From positions 1,798,001 to 1,862,000 of the forward strand of contig NZ_AP022587.1 of the NCBI RefSeq assembly GCF_010731715.1: a stretch of 64,000 bases of DNA. Direction: 5' to 3'. Position 1 is the first letter of the stretch. Each line of letters opens with the position of its first letter. Under the pieces are notes generated by a model, which was not told the origin of the DNA, ran no database searches, and worked only from the letters and a program-made list of their open reading frames with translations. The stretch is from Mycobacterium stomatepiae. Its GTDB lineage: Bacteria; Actinomycetota; Actinomycetes; Mycobacteriales; Mycobacteriaceae. Position numbers and translations under genes: made by a program. Positions 29,279-40,728 of the stretch are shown piece after piece.

Positions 29279-32200
29279 CTAAGCAGAAGTAGTGGCGAGC
29301 GGCTGAACCTCTTGGCCGCGCATGCGCTGCGAGATCACCGCGGTGATGCCGTCACCCTGCATGGTCACGCCGTACAGCGCGTCGGCAACCTCCATGGTCG
29401 GCTTCTGGTGAGTGATGATCAGCAGCTGCGAGCGCGCCCGCAGCAGCTCGAACAGCGAGATCAGGCGGCGCAGGTTGGTGTCGTCGAGCGCCGCCTCGAC
29501 CTCGTCCATGATGTAGAACGGCGACGGGCGGGCGCGGAAGATCGCCACCAGCATCGCGACGGCGGTCAGCGCCTTCTCGCCACCGGACAGCAACGAGAGC
29601 CGGGTGATCTTCTTGCCGGGCGGACGTGCCTCCACCTCGATGCCGGTGGTGAGCATGTCGTCCGGGTTGGTCAGTCGCAGCCGGCCCTCGCCGCCCGGGA
29701 ACAGCACGGTGAAGACTTCCTGGAATTCGCGTTCCACGTCGACGAACGCGTCGCTGAACACCTGCAGGATGCGGGCGTCGACGTCGGCGACGACGTCGAG
29801 CAGATCCTTGCGGGCCGCCTTGACGTCCTCGAGCTGGGTGGACAGGAAGTTGTAGCGCTCCTCCAGCGCGGCAAACTCCTCGAGGGCCAGCGGATTGACC
29901 CGGCCCAGCTCGGCCAGCTCCCGCTCGGCGCGTTTGGCCCGCCGCTCCTGGGTGGGCCTGTCGTACGGGATCGGGGCGGGCGCGGTGACCTGCTCGCCGC
30001 GCTCGCGGGCCAGTTCGAACTCGGCCATCTCCAGCTCGGAGGGCGGCAGCGCGATCTGCGGGCCGTACTCGGCGATCAAATCCGCGGGGCTCATGCCGAA
30101 CTGCTCGAGCACCATCTGTTCGAGCTGCTCGATGCGCATCGCCGCCTGGGCGTTGGCCACCTCGTCGCGGTGCAACGAATCGGTCAGCGTGGCCACCCGG
30201 ACGCCCAGCGTCTGCACCTCGGTGCGCACCGCGGCCATCGCCGTCGACCGCGCCTCGCGTTCGGCGACCATGGCGTCGCGGATCTGCGATGCCGCGGCGA
30301 CCACCCGGTCCAGCCGCGCCGCGAGCAGCCGGCCCGCGTCGGCCACCGCCGCCGCCACCGCGGCCGCCCGCAGTCGCGCGGCGTGTGCCTGCTGGGCCCG
30401 CACCCGCGCCTCACGCTCGGCGGCGGCCGCGCGGCGCAACGAATCGGCCCGACCGCGCACGGCGTTGGCCCGTTCCTCGGCGGTGCGCACCGCGAGCCGG
30501 GCCTCGACTTCGACGCCGCGGGCGGTTTCGGCCGCGGCGGCGATCCGCTGACGATCGACGGGGTCTTCGGCGGGCGCGAGCTGGCTGGCCTGCGCGTTGC
30601 GCAGCCGCGTCTCGAGTTCGGTGACCTCCTCGACGGTCTGGGCGCGCCCAGCCTCCAGCTCCTCGCGCTGGCGCAGCAGCCGGTTCCAGTCCTCGTCGGC
30701 GGTGCGGGCATCCTGCCCGAGCCGGCCCAGTTGCTCGTACATCGCCGAGATCTCGGTGTCGGACTCGTTGAGGGCGGCCAGCGCCTGCTCGGCGGAGTCC
30801 TGCCGGCCGCGCTGCTCGGTCAAGGCGCCGGACAGCGCGGCGCCGAGCTGCGCCACTTGCGACTCGGCGGCGGCCAGCTCGCTGCTGGCCTTGTCGATCT
30901 CCGAGGTGAGCTCCAGCGTCGACGGCTTGCGGTCCGAACCGCCGCTCACCCAGCCGCGGCCGACCAGGTCACCGTCAAGCGTGACCGCGCGCAGCTGCGG
31001 GCGGCCCGCCACCAGATCCAGCGCCGCACCCAGGTCGTCGACCACAGCGACACCGGACAGCATCGCGACCATCGCGCCGCGCAACCGCTGCGGGGCCTCC
31101 ACCAGGTCGAGCGCCCAGAGGGCGCCGTCGGGCAGCGGGGCGGCCGGCGGCGGTTCGCCGACGGGCCAGTCCCCCAGCACCAGGGCCGCGCGGCCACCGT
31201 CGGCTTGTTTCAGCGCCGCGACCGCCGAACGGGCCGCGGCGAAGTCTTCCGCGGCCAGCGCGTCGGCCGCGGATCCGAGCACCACGGCCAGCGCCGCCTC
31301 GTACCCGGGACGGCCCTTGACCAGCTTCGCGACCGACCCGAAAAGCCCTGCACCACTGTGGTTTTGGGCAAGCCACGCCGCGCCATCCTTGCGCTCGAGA
31401 CCCACCGAGAGCGCGTCGATGCGGGCGCGTAGTGACGCCACCCGGCGCTCGGCTTCGCGCTCGCTGGCCTGCAGCTCGGCGACCCGCTCGTCGGCCAGCC
31501 GCAGCGCGGCCACCGTCCGCTCGTGGTGTTCGTCCAGGCCGACCTCGCCCTGATCGAGTTCGCCGACGCGGCCCTGGACGGTTTCGAACTCCGCCCGGGT
31601 CTGCTGCGCGCGGGCGGCGCCGTGTTCGATGCGCTCGGACAACCGGGCGACGCTGTCGTCGATCGATTCGACCCGGGCCCGCATCGTCTCGACCTGGCCG
31701 GCCAGCCGGGCCAGGCCCTCGCGCCGGTCCGCCTCGGCCCGGACGGCGGCCAGGTGGGCCCGATCGGCCTCGGCGGCCTCACTTTCACGCTCGGACAGGT
31801 CGGCGCGGGCGGCCTCCAGCCGGGTCCGGGCCGCGTCCAGCTCCGCCAGCAGCTGCCGTTCGGCGGCCGCGACCTGCTCGGCCTCGGCGTCCAATGCGTC
31901 GGGGTCGGTGTCGCTGGTCGCCACCGGCTCCAGATCCAGGTGCTGGGCGCGTTCGCTGGCGATGCGCACCGTGGCGCCCACCCGTTCGGCCAGGGCGGAG
32001 AGCCCAAACCAGGTGTGCTGCAAGGATTCGGCGCGCACCGAGAGTTGGGCCAGCGCGGTCTCGTGCGCGGTCAGCTCCTCGGAGGCGACGGCCAAGCGAG
32101 CCGCGGCCTCGTCGTGCTCGCGGCGCATGGTGGCCTCGGCCTCCAAGATCGCGTCCCGCTGCACCTGGCGATTGACCAGGTCGTCGGCGGCCAGCCGCAG

Positions 32201-32878
32201 CCGCGCGTCGCGCAGATCGGCCTGGATGGTCTGGGCGCGGCGGGCCACCTCGGCCTGACGGCCCAGCGGTTTGAGCTGGCGGCGCAGCTCGGTGGTCAGG
32301 TCGGTGAGCCGAGCCAGGTTCGCCTGCATCGCGTCTAGCTTGCGCAGGGCTTTTTCCTTGCGCTTGCGGTGCTTGAGCACGCCCGCGGCTTCCTCGATGA
32401 ACGCGCGGCGATCCTCGGGCCGTGACTGCAGGATCTCGTCGAGCTTGCCCTGCCCGACGATCACGTGCATCTCACGGCCGATGCCGGAGTCGCTCAGCAG
32501 TTCCTGGACATCCATCAAACGGCAACTGGTGCCGTTGATTTCGTATTCGCTGGCGCCGTCGCGGAACATCCGCCGCGTGATCGAGACCTCGGAGTACTCG
32601 ATCGGCAGCGCGTTGTCGGCGTTGTCGATCGTGACCGTGACCTCGGCGCGGCCCAGCGGGGCGCGCGACGAGGTGCCGGCGAAGATGACGTCTTCCATTT
32701 TGCCGCCGCGCAGCGTCTTGGCGCCCTGCTCCCCCATCACCCACGCCAGCGCATCGACCACGTTGGATTTGCCGGAGCCGTTGGGTCCGACGACGGCGGT
32801 GATGCCCGGCTCGAAGCGCAGAGTCGTCGGCGAAGCGAAGGACTTGAAGCCCTTCAGCGTCAGACTCTTGAGGTACAC
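29279..32878 (-). CDS. smc: Chromosome partition protein SMC
   Basis: SMC is the condensin ATPase that organises and segregates the chromosome with ScpA and ScpB. The 1199-residue protein has the Walker [10 protein letters not shown] near the N-terminus, two long coiled coils, a central hinge (about 520-650) and the C-terminal signature [13 protein letters not shown] with Walker [13 protein letters not shown]. The start is GTG at 32878 ([15 protein letters not shown]). The full family length is present with no break. It corresponds to Rv2922c. Confidence 0.97.
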   Translation of the reverse strand: MYLKSLTLKGFKSFASPTTLRFEPGITAVVGPNGSGKSNVVDALAWVMGEQGAKTLRGGKMEDVIFAGTSSRAPLGRAEVTVTIDNADNALPIEYSEVSITRRMFRDGASEYEINGTSCRLMDVQELLSDSGIGREMHVIVGQGKLDEILQSRPEDRRAFIEEAAGVLKHRKRKEKALRKLDAMQANLARLTDLTTELRRQLKPLGRQAEVARRAQTIQADLRDARLRLAADDLVNRQVQRDAILEAEATMRREHDEAAARLAVASEELTAHETALAQLSVRAESLQHTWFGLSALAERVGATVRIASERAQHLDLEPVATSDTDPDALDAEAEQVAAAERQLLAELDAARTRLEAARADLSERESEAAEADRAHLAAVRAEADRREGLARLAGQVETMRARVESIDDSVARLSERIEHGAARAQQTRAEFETVQGRVGELDQGEVGLDEHHERTVAALRLADERVAELQASEREAERRVASLRARIDALSVGLERKDGAAWLAQNHSGAGLFGSVAKLVKGRPGYEAALAVVLGSAADALAAEDFAAARSAVAALKQADGGRAALVLGDWPVGEPPPAAPLPDGALWALDLVEAPQRLRGAMVAMLSGVAVVDDLGAALDLVAGRPQLRAVTLDGDLVGRGWVSGGSDRKPSTLELTSEIDKASSELAAAESQVAQLGAALSGALTEQRGRQDSAEQALAALNESDTEISAMYEQLGRLGQDARTADEDWNRLLRQREELEAGRAQTVEEVTELETRLRNAQASQLAPAEDPVDRQRIAAAAETARGVEVEARLAVRTAEERANAVRGRADSLRRAAAAEREARVRAQQAHAARLRAAAVAAAVADAGRLLAARLDRVVAAASQIRDAMVAEREARSTAMAAVRTEVQTLGVRVATLTDSLHRDEVANAQAAMRIEQLEQMVLEQFGMSPADLIAEYGPQIALPPSELEMAEFELARERGEQVTAPAPIPYDRPTQERRAKRAERELAELGRVNPLALEEFAALEERYNFLSTQLEDVKAARKDLLDVVADVDARILQVFSDAFVDVEREFQEVFTVLFPGGEGRLRLTNPDDMLTTGIEVEARPPGKKITRLSLLSGGEKALTAVAMLVAIFRARPSPFYIMDEVEAALDDTNLRRLISLFELLRARSQLLIITHQKPTMEVADALYGVTMQGDGITAVISQRMRGQEVQPLATTSA

Positions 32879-33042
32879 GACGAGCCAGACTACCGCTCAA
32901 ATTGCCCAAGCCGCCGTCATCAAGGGGTGTCGGCTCGCTGCAAATACACCCGTTGTTCACACTCTGACGCACCGGCCACAGTGGCCACTTCAGTCACTGA
33001 AAACAGGGCCGCGATGCGTTGCGAAATGTGATGGTGCCGGCG

Positions 33043-33336
33043 CTATCGCTCGACGAACCCCTCGAACCGTTCTTGCGGTTGCGACCAGTCGGCGACGACC
33101 TTGTCGACGCGGCCGGGCCGGGACGGCCAGGAATGGCCGCCTTCCAGCAGCTCCAGCAATTTCTCCGCCGCCTCCCGCGGTCCGTGCGCGACGACCAGCA
33201 CGCGACCGTCGGCCTGGTTGGCGGCGTAGCCGGTCAGCCCGAGCTCCAGCGCCCGGCAGCGGGTCCACCAGCGAAAGCCCACCCCCTGGACCAGGCCGTG
33301 CACCCAGGCGGTGAGCCGGACGTCAGGGTCCGGCAT
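33043..33336 (-). CDS. acyP: Acylphosphatase
   Basis: This 97-residue enzyme hydrolyses acyl phosphates. The catalytic Arg lies in VQGVGFRWWTR and the catalytic Asn in GYAANQADG, both intact. It overlaps the end of the osmC-like gene by 14 bases, so translation is coupled. It corresponds to Rv2922A. The 164-bp gap to smc carries two short palindromes but no gene. Confidence 0.92.
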   Translation of the reverse strand: MPDPDVRLTAWVHGLVQGVGFRWWTRCRALELGLTGYAANQADGRVLVVAHGPREAAEKLLELLEGGHSWPSRPGRVDKVVADWSQPQERFEGFVER

Positions 33337-33748
33337 GGCCGGTCTCGGAAGCGATCTCGAACTTGACCGTGGTGCCCGCCTTCAACGTGCGCCCGACGGT
33401 GCAGACCAGGTCGATCGCCCGGTTGACGACCACGAACAGCCGTTCGGCGTCGTCCTCGGACAATCCCGACAGGTCCACTTCGAGGGTTTCGGAGAGCAGC
33501 GGATAGATCTCTTCGTCGCGGTCCGCGTCACCGGAAACCCGGACCACCGCCCGGTAGTCGTCACCGAGCCGGCGGGCCAGCGGCTGATCGCTGGACATCC
33601 CGCTGCAGGCCGCCAGCGCGATCTTCATCAATTCGCCGGGCGTGAACACCCCTTCGACGTCCTCGGAGCCCACCAGAACCTGCGCGCCCCGCGAGCTATG
33701 GCCGGTGTAGCGGCGTGTCCCGGTGCGTTCGACCCACAGTTCCGTCAT
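33323..33748 (-). CDS. OsmC/Ohr family protein
   Basis: This 141-residue protein has the two reactive cysteines of the OsmC/Ohr family, Cys48 in ALAACSGMS and Cys116 in DLVCTVGRTL. These proteins reduce organic hydroperoxides using lipoyl or low-molecular-weight thiols. It corresponds to Rv2923c. It lies 33 bases downstream of the nfu-like gene and overlaps acyP. Confidence 0.9.
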   Translation of the reverse strand: MTELWVERTGTRRYTGHSSRGAQVLVGSEDVEGVFTPGELMKIALAACSGMSSDQPLARRLGDDYRAVVRVSGDADRDEEIYPLLSETLEVDLSGLSEDDAERLFVVVNRAIDLVCTVGRTLKAGTTVKFEIASETGHAGP

Positions 33749-33781
33749 GGCTCATTTCTACCGGGGCCGGCGAATGCGCAC

Positions 33782-34351
33782 TCAGCGGACTAGCAACGAC
33801 AGCAGCTTCCTACCGAAAGACAATGAGTTCGAATCGTTTTCGGACGAGACCACCACCTGCTCGTCGACGCGGCGGCGCAGTTCGCGTTCGAGCGCATCGC
33901 GCAGCGTGGCGGACGCCCCCGGACAGCCGTCGCAGGCCCCCGCCATGCGCACGGTGACCTGATGACCGACCACCGAGACCAGCTCGATCGACCCGCCGTG
34001 CGAGGCGGCCAGCGCCCCCACCGACCCGGACAACAGCTCCTCGACCGCGACTTCCAATTTGCCTGCGGGAAATGATGTTTCGTCGACAGTCCAGCCCGCC
34101 GAGTCCAGCAGCGCCTCGCCGAGCGCTTCGCGAATGTCGTCGCCCACCTCGCGCCAGCCGCCGGCCGCGGCGATCGTGATCAGGATGCCATTGCCGGCCA
34201 CCACGATTTCGTCGATCACGCCGGCGTCCAGCAAGGCACCCAGCCTGCCCGGGACGACGCGGACCCTGCCGCGCGGCGGTAGTTGCTCCGCCGGGACCAC
34301 CCAACGGAGCCGACGCGGATCCTCGGTGGCCGTGGCGTGAATCGGAATCAT
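33782..34351 (-). CDS. Nfu-type iron-sulfur scaffold protein in the feo operon
   Basis: This 189-residue protein has an Nfu N-like domain (about 1-90) and a C-terminal NifU domain whose Cys140-x-x-Cys143 lies in GACDGCPGASATLRDAL. Nfu dimers hold a [4Fe-4S] cluster between the CxxC motifs and pass it to client proteins. Its ATG (34351-34349) overlaps the feoB stop as ATGA, so it is translated from the feo mRNA. FeoC, the usual third Feo component, is not present; the Nfu-like protein may sense iron-sulfur status for FeoB or channel the imported iron to clusters. That role is inferred from position. Confidence 0.87.
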   Translation of the reverse strand: MIPIHATATEDPRRLRWVVPAEQLPPRGRVRVVPGRLGALLDAGVIDEIVVAGNGILITIAAAGGWREVGDDIREALGEALLDSAGWTVDETSFPAGKLEVAVEELLSGSVGALAASHGGSIELVSVVGHQVTVRMAGACDGCPGASATLRDALERELRRRVDEQVVVSSENDSNSLSFGRKLLSLLVR

Positions 34352-36261
34352 GCGCCGAGGGCTATCGCGACTTGTCGGGCGGCAAAGGCCATCAACCAGG
34401 CCAGGACGAACATGTAGGACCACGCGATCGCCGGCCACTTCCAGGAGTTGGTTTCGCGGCGCATCACCGCAACGGTCGACATGCATTGCAGCGCATAGAT
34501 GAAATACGCCATCAACGCGATCACGGTCGGCGCGGTGAACACCTTATGACCCTCGTCGTCGGTCAGCGCGACCAGCGCCTCGTGCGGATCGTCGGGGCTC
34601 TCCGCCGCCGCCACCTGGCCCAGCGTGGACACGAACACCTCGCGCGCCGACATCGAACCGAGTAGCGCGATGTTGACGTGCCAGTCGAAGCCGAGCGGTT
34701 TGAACACCGGTCCGACAAACTTGCCGACGTCGGCGGCAAGGCTGTGGTCCATCACGTACGCGGTGGCGTCGGTGGGCGACATCTTCGCGGTCTCGGCCTC
34801 GCGCGCCGGCAGATTGAGCAGCACCCACAGCACCACCGACGTGCCCAGAATGATCGTTCCGGCCTTGCGCAGGAACATCTTTGCCGAATCCCACATCGTG
34901 ATCAGCACATTCTTGGGCGACGGGAAGCGGTACGGCGGCAGCTCCATCGTGAACGGCAGCAGATCGCTGCGCAGGACCGTCGATTTGAATATCGCGGCGG
35001 CGATCAGCGCCGAGGTGCCGCCACACACGTACAGCGCGAACATGGCGATGCCCTGCGCGCTGAAGCCACCCCACTGCGTCTTCGGCGAGACCAAGATCCC
35101 GACCAGCAGGGTGAACACCGGAAGGCGGGCCGAGCAGGTCATCAACGGCGCGGTGATGATGGTGGCGATCCGGTCCTTCGACGACGGCAGCGTCCGGGTG
35201 GCCATGATCCCTGGGATCGCACAGGCAAACGACGAGAGCATCGCGACGAAGGCGCGGCCTTCCAATCCCGTAGCGGCCATCACCCGGTCCATCAGGAACG
35301 CGGCCCGCGCCATGTAGCCGACGTTCTCCAGCAGCGCGATCAGTAGGAACAGCAACACGATCTGCGGGATGAACTGCAGCACCGTTCCGACGCCGCCGAT
35401 CAGGCCCTGGCCGAGCAGCCCGCGCACCACGTAGTTGCCGACGTGGTTGCTGACCAGGTTGCCGAGCCAGGTGAGCCAGTCGCCCACTTGATCCTGCAGC
35501 GGCGCGGCCACGGTGAACACGACCTGGAAGAAGCAGAACATCACCGCGAAGAAGATGACGGTGCCCCACAGCGGATGCAGCACGACCGCGTCGATCCGCC
35601 TCGAGCGCCGATCCGGTTGCGGTGCAACGTAATCCGCTGCATCCAGCACCGATTTGCCCCAGGCGTCGACCGCGCCGTCCTCGCCCGGGGGCAGGATCGG
35701 GGGCCGTTTCCACTGGCCGAACGACGTCAGCCGGCCGCGCAGGGTATCGACGCCCACGCCACGGTTCGCAATCACCGCGAGGACGGGGACACCCAGCGCC
35801 GTCGACAGCGCGTCCAGGTCGATGCCGCCGCCGCGGGCGGTCAACTCGTCGGTCATGGTCAGCACCAACAGGCACGGCAGGTCCTGCCGCAGCACCTGCG
35901 CCACCAGGATGATCGAGCGGTGCAGCGTGGTGGCGTCGGCGACGATGACGATCGCATCGGGCCGGCCGTCGCCGTAGACCTCGCCCCCCAGCAGGTCGCG
36001 CACCACCGCCTCGTCCGGGCTGATCGGGTCGAGGCTGTAGGTGCCGGGCAGGTCCTCGATCGCAATCTCGACGCCGTCCACCCCGGTGGTGCCGACGCTG
36101 CGACCGACGGTGACGCCCGGGTAATTACCGGTCTTGGCACGCAGCCCGGTCAGGTGGTTGAACACCGAAGTCTTGCCCGCATTGGGACTTCCGACCAGGG
36201 CGATCCGCGCCATCCCCGCAACGGCGACCGCGGAGCCGCCTTCCTCGTGGCATGACGTCAC
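34348..36261 (-). CDS. feoB: Ferrous iron transporter FeoB
   Basis: FeoB imports Fe2+ across the cytoplasmic membrane. The 637-residue protein has an N-terminal G domain with G1 GSPNAGKTS (24-32) and G3 DLPG (70-73), then a helical spacer and a polytopic membrane region with the two Gate cores (FACAIPG-type SFACAIPGIMATR and MTCSARLPVFTLLVG). The position of the G4 NxxD motif reads TMTDE. The GTG at 36261 overlaps the feoA stop (GTGA). Second gene of feoA-feoB-nfu. M. tuberculosis lacks this operon at this site. Confidence 0.93.
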   Translation of the reverse strand: MTSCHEEGGSAVAVAGMARIALVGSPNAGKTSVFNHLTGLRAKTGNYPGVTVGRSVGTTGVDGVEIAIEDLPGTYSLDPISPDEAVVRDLLGGEVYGDGRPDAIVIVADATTLHRSIILVAQVLRQDLPCLLVLTMTDELTARGGGIDLDALSTALGVPVLAVIANRGVGVDTLRGRLTSFGQWKRPPILPPGEDGAVDAWGKSVLDAADYVAPQPDRRSRRIDAVVLHPLWGTVIFFAVMFCFFQVVFTVAAPLQDQVGDWLTWLGNLVSNHVGNYVVRGLLGQGLIGGVGTVLQFIPQIVLLFLLIALLENVGYMARAAFLMDRVMAATGLEGRAFVAMLSSFACAIPGIMATRTLPSSKDRIATIITAPLMTCSARLPVFTLLVGILVSPKTQWGGFSAQGIAMFALYVCGGTSALIAAAIFKSTVLRSDLLPFTMELPPYRFPSPKNVLITMWDSAKMFLRKAGTIILGTSVVLWVLLNLPAREAETAKMSPTDATAYVMDHSLAADVGKFVGPVFKPLGFDWHVNIALLGSMSAREVFVSTLGQVAAAESPDDPHEALVALTDDEGHKVFTAPTVIALMAYFIYALQCMSTVAVMRRETNSWKWPAIAWSYMFVLAWLMAFAARQVAIALGA

Positions 36262-36542
36262 GCGTCAGTCCCCGCGGCGACCTCGATCAGCCTCGCCTCC
36301 CGCAGACGCAGGCACAGTTCGGTGTCTTGAACTCGGTAGATGGTCGGGTCGCCCATCGGGGCCCGGCGGATCACCTCCACATCGGAGGCCGGCCGAAACC
36401 CCAACTGCCGCAATCGGCCCGCCACCACTTCGGAGGCCGCCGAGGCGACGCCCACGATCGTCGCCCGCTGGCCCGGCGACAGCTGAGCCAGCAGGGTTGG
36501 CGAACCCGAAAGACGGTCTGCGTTTCGCGCCGATTTGAGCAT
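36258..36542 (-). CDS. feoA: FeoA, SH3-like partner of FeoB
   Basis: FeoA is a small cytoplasmic SH3-like protein that supports FeoB. The 94-residue product has the typical opening LSPGQRATIVGV, then LRQLGFRPASDVEVIRRAPMGDP and a C-terminal LRLREARLIEV strand. The ATG at 36542 is preferred; an upstream TTG would add four residues. It is the first gene of the operon and is preceded by tandem iron-box-like sequences. Confidence 0.9.
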   Translation of the reverse strand: MLKSARNADRLSGSPTLLAQLSPGQRATIVGVASAASEVVAGRLRQLGFRPASDVEVIRRAPMGDPTIYRVQDTELCLRLREARLIEVAAGTDA

Positions 36543-36571
36543 TACCCGCCCCAACGCCGGAGGCTTATCAT

Positions 36572-36610
36572 CCCGGTAAGGATAACCTTTGAATGCTGAG
36601 GATAGCCTAA
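36572..36610 (-). promoter_or_regulatory. Tandem IdeR (iron-box) like sites upstream of feoA
   Basis: Two adjacent 19-mers resemble the mycobacterial IdeR/DtxR box TTAGGTTAGSCTAACCTAA. AAAGGTTATCCTTACCGGG (minus strand, 36590-36572) matches at about 13 positions and TTAGGCTATCCTCAGCATT (36610-36592) at about 11. They begin exactly 20 bases apart and lie 30-68 bases before feoA. This implies iron-dependent repression of feoA-feoB-nfu, as expected for iron uptake. The match is by eye. Confidence 0.65.
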
Positions 36611-36627
36611 ATTTTTCGTGAAACCCG

Positions 36628-37476
36628 TTAACCGCGCGGCCGCGGCTGACATCGCGGGCAGTAGAACGAAGATCGGTTCATGAACTTCTCGCGGCGCATC
36701 ACCGCGCCGCAGCGCCGGCAGCTTTCGCCTTCGCGCCCATAGGCATCCAGGGATCGGTCGAAGTAGCCCGACTCGCCGTTGACGTTGACATACAGCGAAT
36801 CGAACGAGGTCCCGCCCTTGGCGAGCGCCTCGCGCATGACGTCGGCGGCGGCCTCCAGCACGGCGGTCAGCTGGCGGCGGGTCAGCGTGTCGGCCACCCG
36901 GGCACCGTGAACTTTGGCCCGCCACAAGGCTTCGTCGGCATAGATATTGCCGATGCCCGACACCACCTGCTGATCCAGCAGCTGGCGCTTTATCTCGGAA
37001 TGCTTGCGCCGCAACACCTTCACCACCGCATCGATGTCGAAGCGGGGGTCCAGCGGGTCGCGCGCGAGGTGTGCGACGGGCAGCGGCACCTGGCTGCCGT
37101 CGATTTCTATGAGTTCGGCAAGCATCCAGCCTCCGAAGGTCCGCTGGTCGGCGAAGCTCAGCACCGTTGCGTCGTCGAGCACCGCGGAGATCCGGACGTG
37201 ATCGGACCGCGGCACCTTGCCGAGCAGCATCTGCCCGCTCATGCCGAGGTGGACGACCAGCGCGGTATCACCGTCGAGCAGCAGCCACAGGTATTTGCCC
37301 CGCCGGTCGGTTCCGTCGATCCGCGCACCGAGCAGCCTGGCGGTGAGGTCGGCGGGCCCGGCCTCGTGGCGGCGCACCGCGCGGGGGTGGTGCACCCGAA
37401 CCGCGGTGATCGTCTTGCCCACAACATGGGCCTGCAAGCCGCGGCGCACCACCTCGACCTCGGGCAGTTCAGGCAT
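36628..37476 (-). CDS. fpg: Formamidopyrimidine-DNA glycosylase (Fpg/MutM)
   Basis: Fpg removes 8-oxoguanine and formamidopyrimidines from DNA with an associated AP-lyase activity. The 282-residue protein begins [14 protein letters not shown] (catalytic Pro2 and Glu3), has the HLGMSGQM loop and helix-two-turn-helix, and ends with a four-Cys zinc finger ([24 protein letters not shown], given here as spaced Cys pairs). It starts directly at the end of rnc with no gap. It corresponds to Rv2924c. Confidence 0.95.
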   Translation of the reverse strand: MPELPEVEVVRRGLQAHVVGKTITAVRVHHPRAVRRHEAGPADLTARLLGARIDGTDRRGKYLWLLLDGDTALVVHLGMSGQMLLGKVPRSDHVRISAVLDDATVLSFADQRTFGGWMLAELIEIDGSQVPLPVAHLARDPLDPRFDIDAVVKVLRRKHSEIKRQLLDQQVVSGIGNIYADEALWRAKVHGARVADTLTRRQLTAVLEAAADVMREALAKGGTSFDSLYVNVNGESGYFDRSLDAYGREGESCRRCGAVMRREKFMNRSSFYCPRCQPRPRG

Positions 37477-38190
37477 CTAGATGGACGTCGTCCCCGCGGT
37501 GTCCAACGCTTCCAGCGTTTTCCAGGTCGCGGCGGCCGCCTTCTGCTCGGCTTCCTTCTTGGAGCGGCCGACGCCCGACCCGTATTCGGTCTCCATCACG
37601 ACGACCACCGCGGTGAATTCCTTGTCGTGGTCCGGGCCGGTGGAGGTGACCTGGTAGGACGGCGCGCCCATCCCGCGCGCCGCGGTGAGCTCCTGCAGGC
37701 TGGTCTTCCAGTCCAGACCGGCGCCCAGCGTGGGCGCGGCGTCCAGCAGCCCCCCGAACAACCGCAGGATCACCTCGCGTGCCGTTTCGATGCCGTGCGC
37801 CAGGTAGATCGCGCCCAGCAGCGATTCCATCCCGTCGGCCAGGATGCTCGACTTGTCGGCTCCACCCGTGTTCGCTTCGCCGCGCCCCAGCAGCAGGTGA
37901 GCACCCAGTCCGCCGTCACACAGGTGGCGGCCGACGTCGGCCAGCGCCTGGGTGTTGACGACGCTGGCCCGCAGTTTGGCCAGGTCACCTTCCGACCGGT
38001 CGGGATGACGGTGGTAGAGCTCGTCGGTGACGGTCAGGCCCAACACGGCGTCGCCGAGAAATTCCAGCCGCTCGTTCGTCGGCAATCCGCCATGCTCGTA
38101 GGCATAGCTGCGGTGGGTCAACGCCAACGAGAGCAGTTCCTCGGGCAGGCTAACCCCGAGCGCATCGAGCAGCGGTTGCCGGGAGGTCAC
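37477..38190 (-). CDS. rnc: Ribonuclease III
   Basis: RNase III cleaves double-stranded RNA in rRNA precursors and some mRNAs. The 237-residue protein has the signature [14 protein letters not shown], catalytic acidic residues including [12 protein letters not shown], and a C-terminal double-stranded-RNA-binding domain ([11 protein letters not shown], then [12 protein letters not shown]). The start is GTG at 38190, overlapping the DUF177 stop as GTGA. It corresponds to Rv2925c. Confidence 0.96.
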   Translation of the reverse strand: MTSRQPLLDALGVSLPEELLSLALTHRSYAYEHGGLPTNERLEFLGDAVLGLTVTDELYHRHPDRSEGDLAKLRASVVNTQALADVGRHLCDGGLGAHLLLGRGEANTGGADKSSILADGMESLLGAIYLAHGIETAREVILRLFGGLLDAAPTLGAGLDWKTSLQELTAARGMGAPSYQVTSTGPDHDKEFTAVVVVMETEYGSGVGRSKKEAEQKAAAATWKTLEALDTAGTTSI

Positions 38191-38783
38191 CGGTCACCCC
38201 CGGCGGGATCCGGGTCACCGGCATCGTCGGAGAGCATGTCCACCAGCTTGGCCCATCGCGGATCGATGTTGTCATGGTGGTGGCTGGGGTCATTGGCCAG
38301 CGGCACGCCGCATTCGGGGCACAACCCGGGGCAATCCGGCCGGCATACCGGCGCAAACGGCAGGTCGAGCCCGACGGCGTCGATGATCGGCTGCTCGAGG
38401 TCGATGCGGTCGTCGACGACCCGGCCGACCTCGTCTTCCTCGGTGGTCGCCTCGGTGGTGCTGTCCGGATAGGCGAACAGCTCGGTCAACCCGACCTGCA
38501 CGTGCCCGTGCACCTCGGTCAGGCACCGCGAGCACTCGCCGAGGGTCGGTCCCGACACCGTTCCGGTGACCAGCACGCCTTCCGACACCGATTCGACCCG
38601 CAGATCCATGTCCAGCGGGGCGCCCTGCGGGATCGCGATCATGTCCAGTCCGATGCGCAACGGGCTGGGCACGGTGTCGCGTAGCGTCACCATCGAACCC
38701 GGTCGTCGCCCAAGCCGCGCGACGTCAACCGTCATCGGCGAGGCCGGATGTTGCTGCGCAGTAGTGCGGTGTTCGCGCGCCAT
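38187..38783 (-). CDS. DUF177/YceD family protein
   Basis: This 198-residue protein belongs to the YceD/DUF177 family, members of which influence 23S rRNA or rpmF expression in other bacteria. It has two Cys clusters, CSRCLTE and [13 protein letters not shown], which may bind zinc. In many bacteria it lies directly before rpmF; here rnc follows instead. The ATG at 38783 ([10 protein letters not shown]) is chosen; a later ATG (MTVDVARLG) is also possible. It corresponds to Rv2926c. Confidence 0.88.
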   Translation of the reverse strand: MAREHRTTAQQHPASPMTVDVARLGRRPGSMVTLRDTVPSPLRIGLDMIAIPQGAPLDMDLRVESVSEGVLVTGTVSGPTLGECSRCLTEVHGHVQVGLTELFAYPDSTTEATTEEDEVGRVVDDRIDLEQPIIDAVGLDLPFAPVCRPDCPGLCPECGVPLANDPSHHHDNIDPRWAKLVDMLSDDAGDPDPAGGDR

Positions 38784-38887
38784 AGGAAAAATCTTACGGC
38801 GCCGTCCAGGTACTCCGGGCGGTGCTTCGCCCATCCGCCCAGGTGGCCAGGTGGCCACCCTCGGCACCGGGTCCGGCGGGCTACCCG

Positions 38888-39631
38888 CTAGCGCGTGGCG
38901 TAGTCGTGCGTGCCGGCCGCCGTCCGCAGTTGGTGGCGTCCGCGGCCCACCGAACGAAGCGTGCCGTTGAGGAACTCCTCGAACTCGGCGAGCTTGTTGT
39001 CGACGTAGATGTCGCATTCGCCGCGCAGCCGGTCGGCCTCGGCGTGTGCGGTGTCGATCAGCCGGGTGGACTCCGCGTTGGCGGCCTGGACCACCTCGTT
39101 CTGCGAGACCAGGCGCTGCTGCTCCTTGATGCCCTCTTGCACGGCCTTCTCGTAGGAGATGTTGCCGTTTTCGATCAATCGGTCGGCTTCGGCCTGGGCG
39201 CGGCCGACGCTCGCCTCGTACTCGCGCTTGGCCGCGGTGGCGATGCGCATTGCTTCCTCACGCGCCTCGCCGACCATCCGCTCGCTGTGCTGGCGTGCCT
39301 CGTTCACCATCCGATCGGCCTGCGCCTTGGCGTCGGACAGCAGCCGGTCGGCCTCCGCGCGGGAGTGGTTCAGCAACGACTCCGACTCGGTGGTGGCCGA
39401 GGACACCATCGAGTCGGCATGCGACTTGGCGTCGGACAGCATCGAATCCCGCGCATCGAGCACGTCCTGGGCGTCATCCAGCTCGCCGGGGATCGCGTCC
39501 TTGATGTCGTCGATCAGCTCCAGCACGTCACCGCGAGGCACCACACAGCCGGCCGTCATCGGCACGCCGCGGGCTTCTTCGACAATGGCGCCCAATTCAT
39601 CCAGCGCTTCAAAGACTCGGTACACGGCCAT
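38888..39631 (-). CDS. DivIVA-like coiled-coil protein
   Basis: This 247-residue protein corresponds to Rv2927c. It starts with a short DivIVA-type membrane-binding segment (MAVYRVFEALDELGAIVEE) and then forms a long Ala/Glu/Ser coiled coil from about 60 to 215. Such proteins mark curved membranes or poles in Actinobacteria, and this one may take part in cell division or growth. Function is not established. It faces away from tesA across a 308-bp gap. Confidence 0.88.
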   Translation of the reverse strand: MAVYRVFEALDELGAIVEEARGVPMTAGCVVPRGDVLELIDDIKDAIPGELDDAQDVLDARDSMLSDAKSHADSMVSSATTESESLLNHSRAEADRLLSDAKAQADRMVNEARQHSERMVGEAREEAMRIATAAKREYEASVGRAQAEADRLIENGNISYEKAVQEGIKEQQRLVSQNEVVQAANAESTRLIDTAHAEADRLRGECDIYVDNKLAEFEEFLNGTLRSVGRGRHQLRTAAGTHDYATR

Positions 39632-40678
<1,047 letters not shown>

Positions 40679-40708
40679 CTGGGCGATCCGCGATCGGGCG
40701 GTCGCACC

Positions 40709-40728
40709 GTCGGCGATTGATCGCCGAC
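40709..40728 (+). terminator. Perfect hairpin after tesA
   Basis: GTCGGCGAT pairs with ATCGCCGAC across two bases. It begins 30 bases after the tesA stop and could be a stem-only terminator of the mycobacterial type; no T-run follows. Confidence 0.35.

Noticed and set aside
29168..31432. A 754-codon plus-strand open frame opposite smc
   Set aside because: It is Arg/Gly/Gln-rich and lies fully inside smc, which has all SMC motifs.
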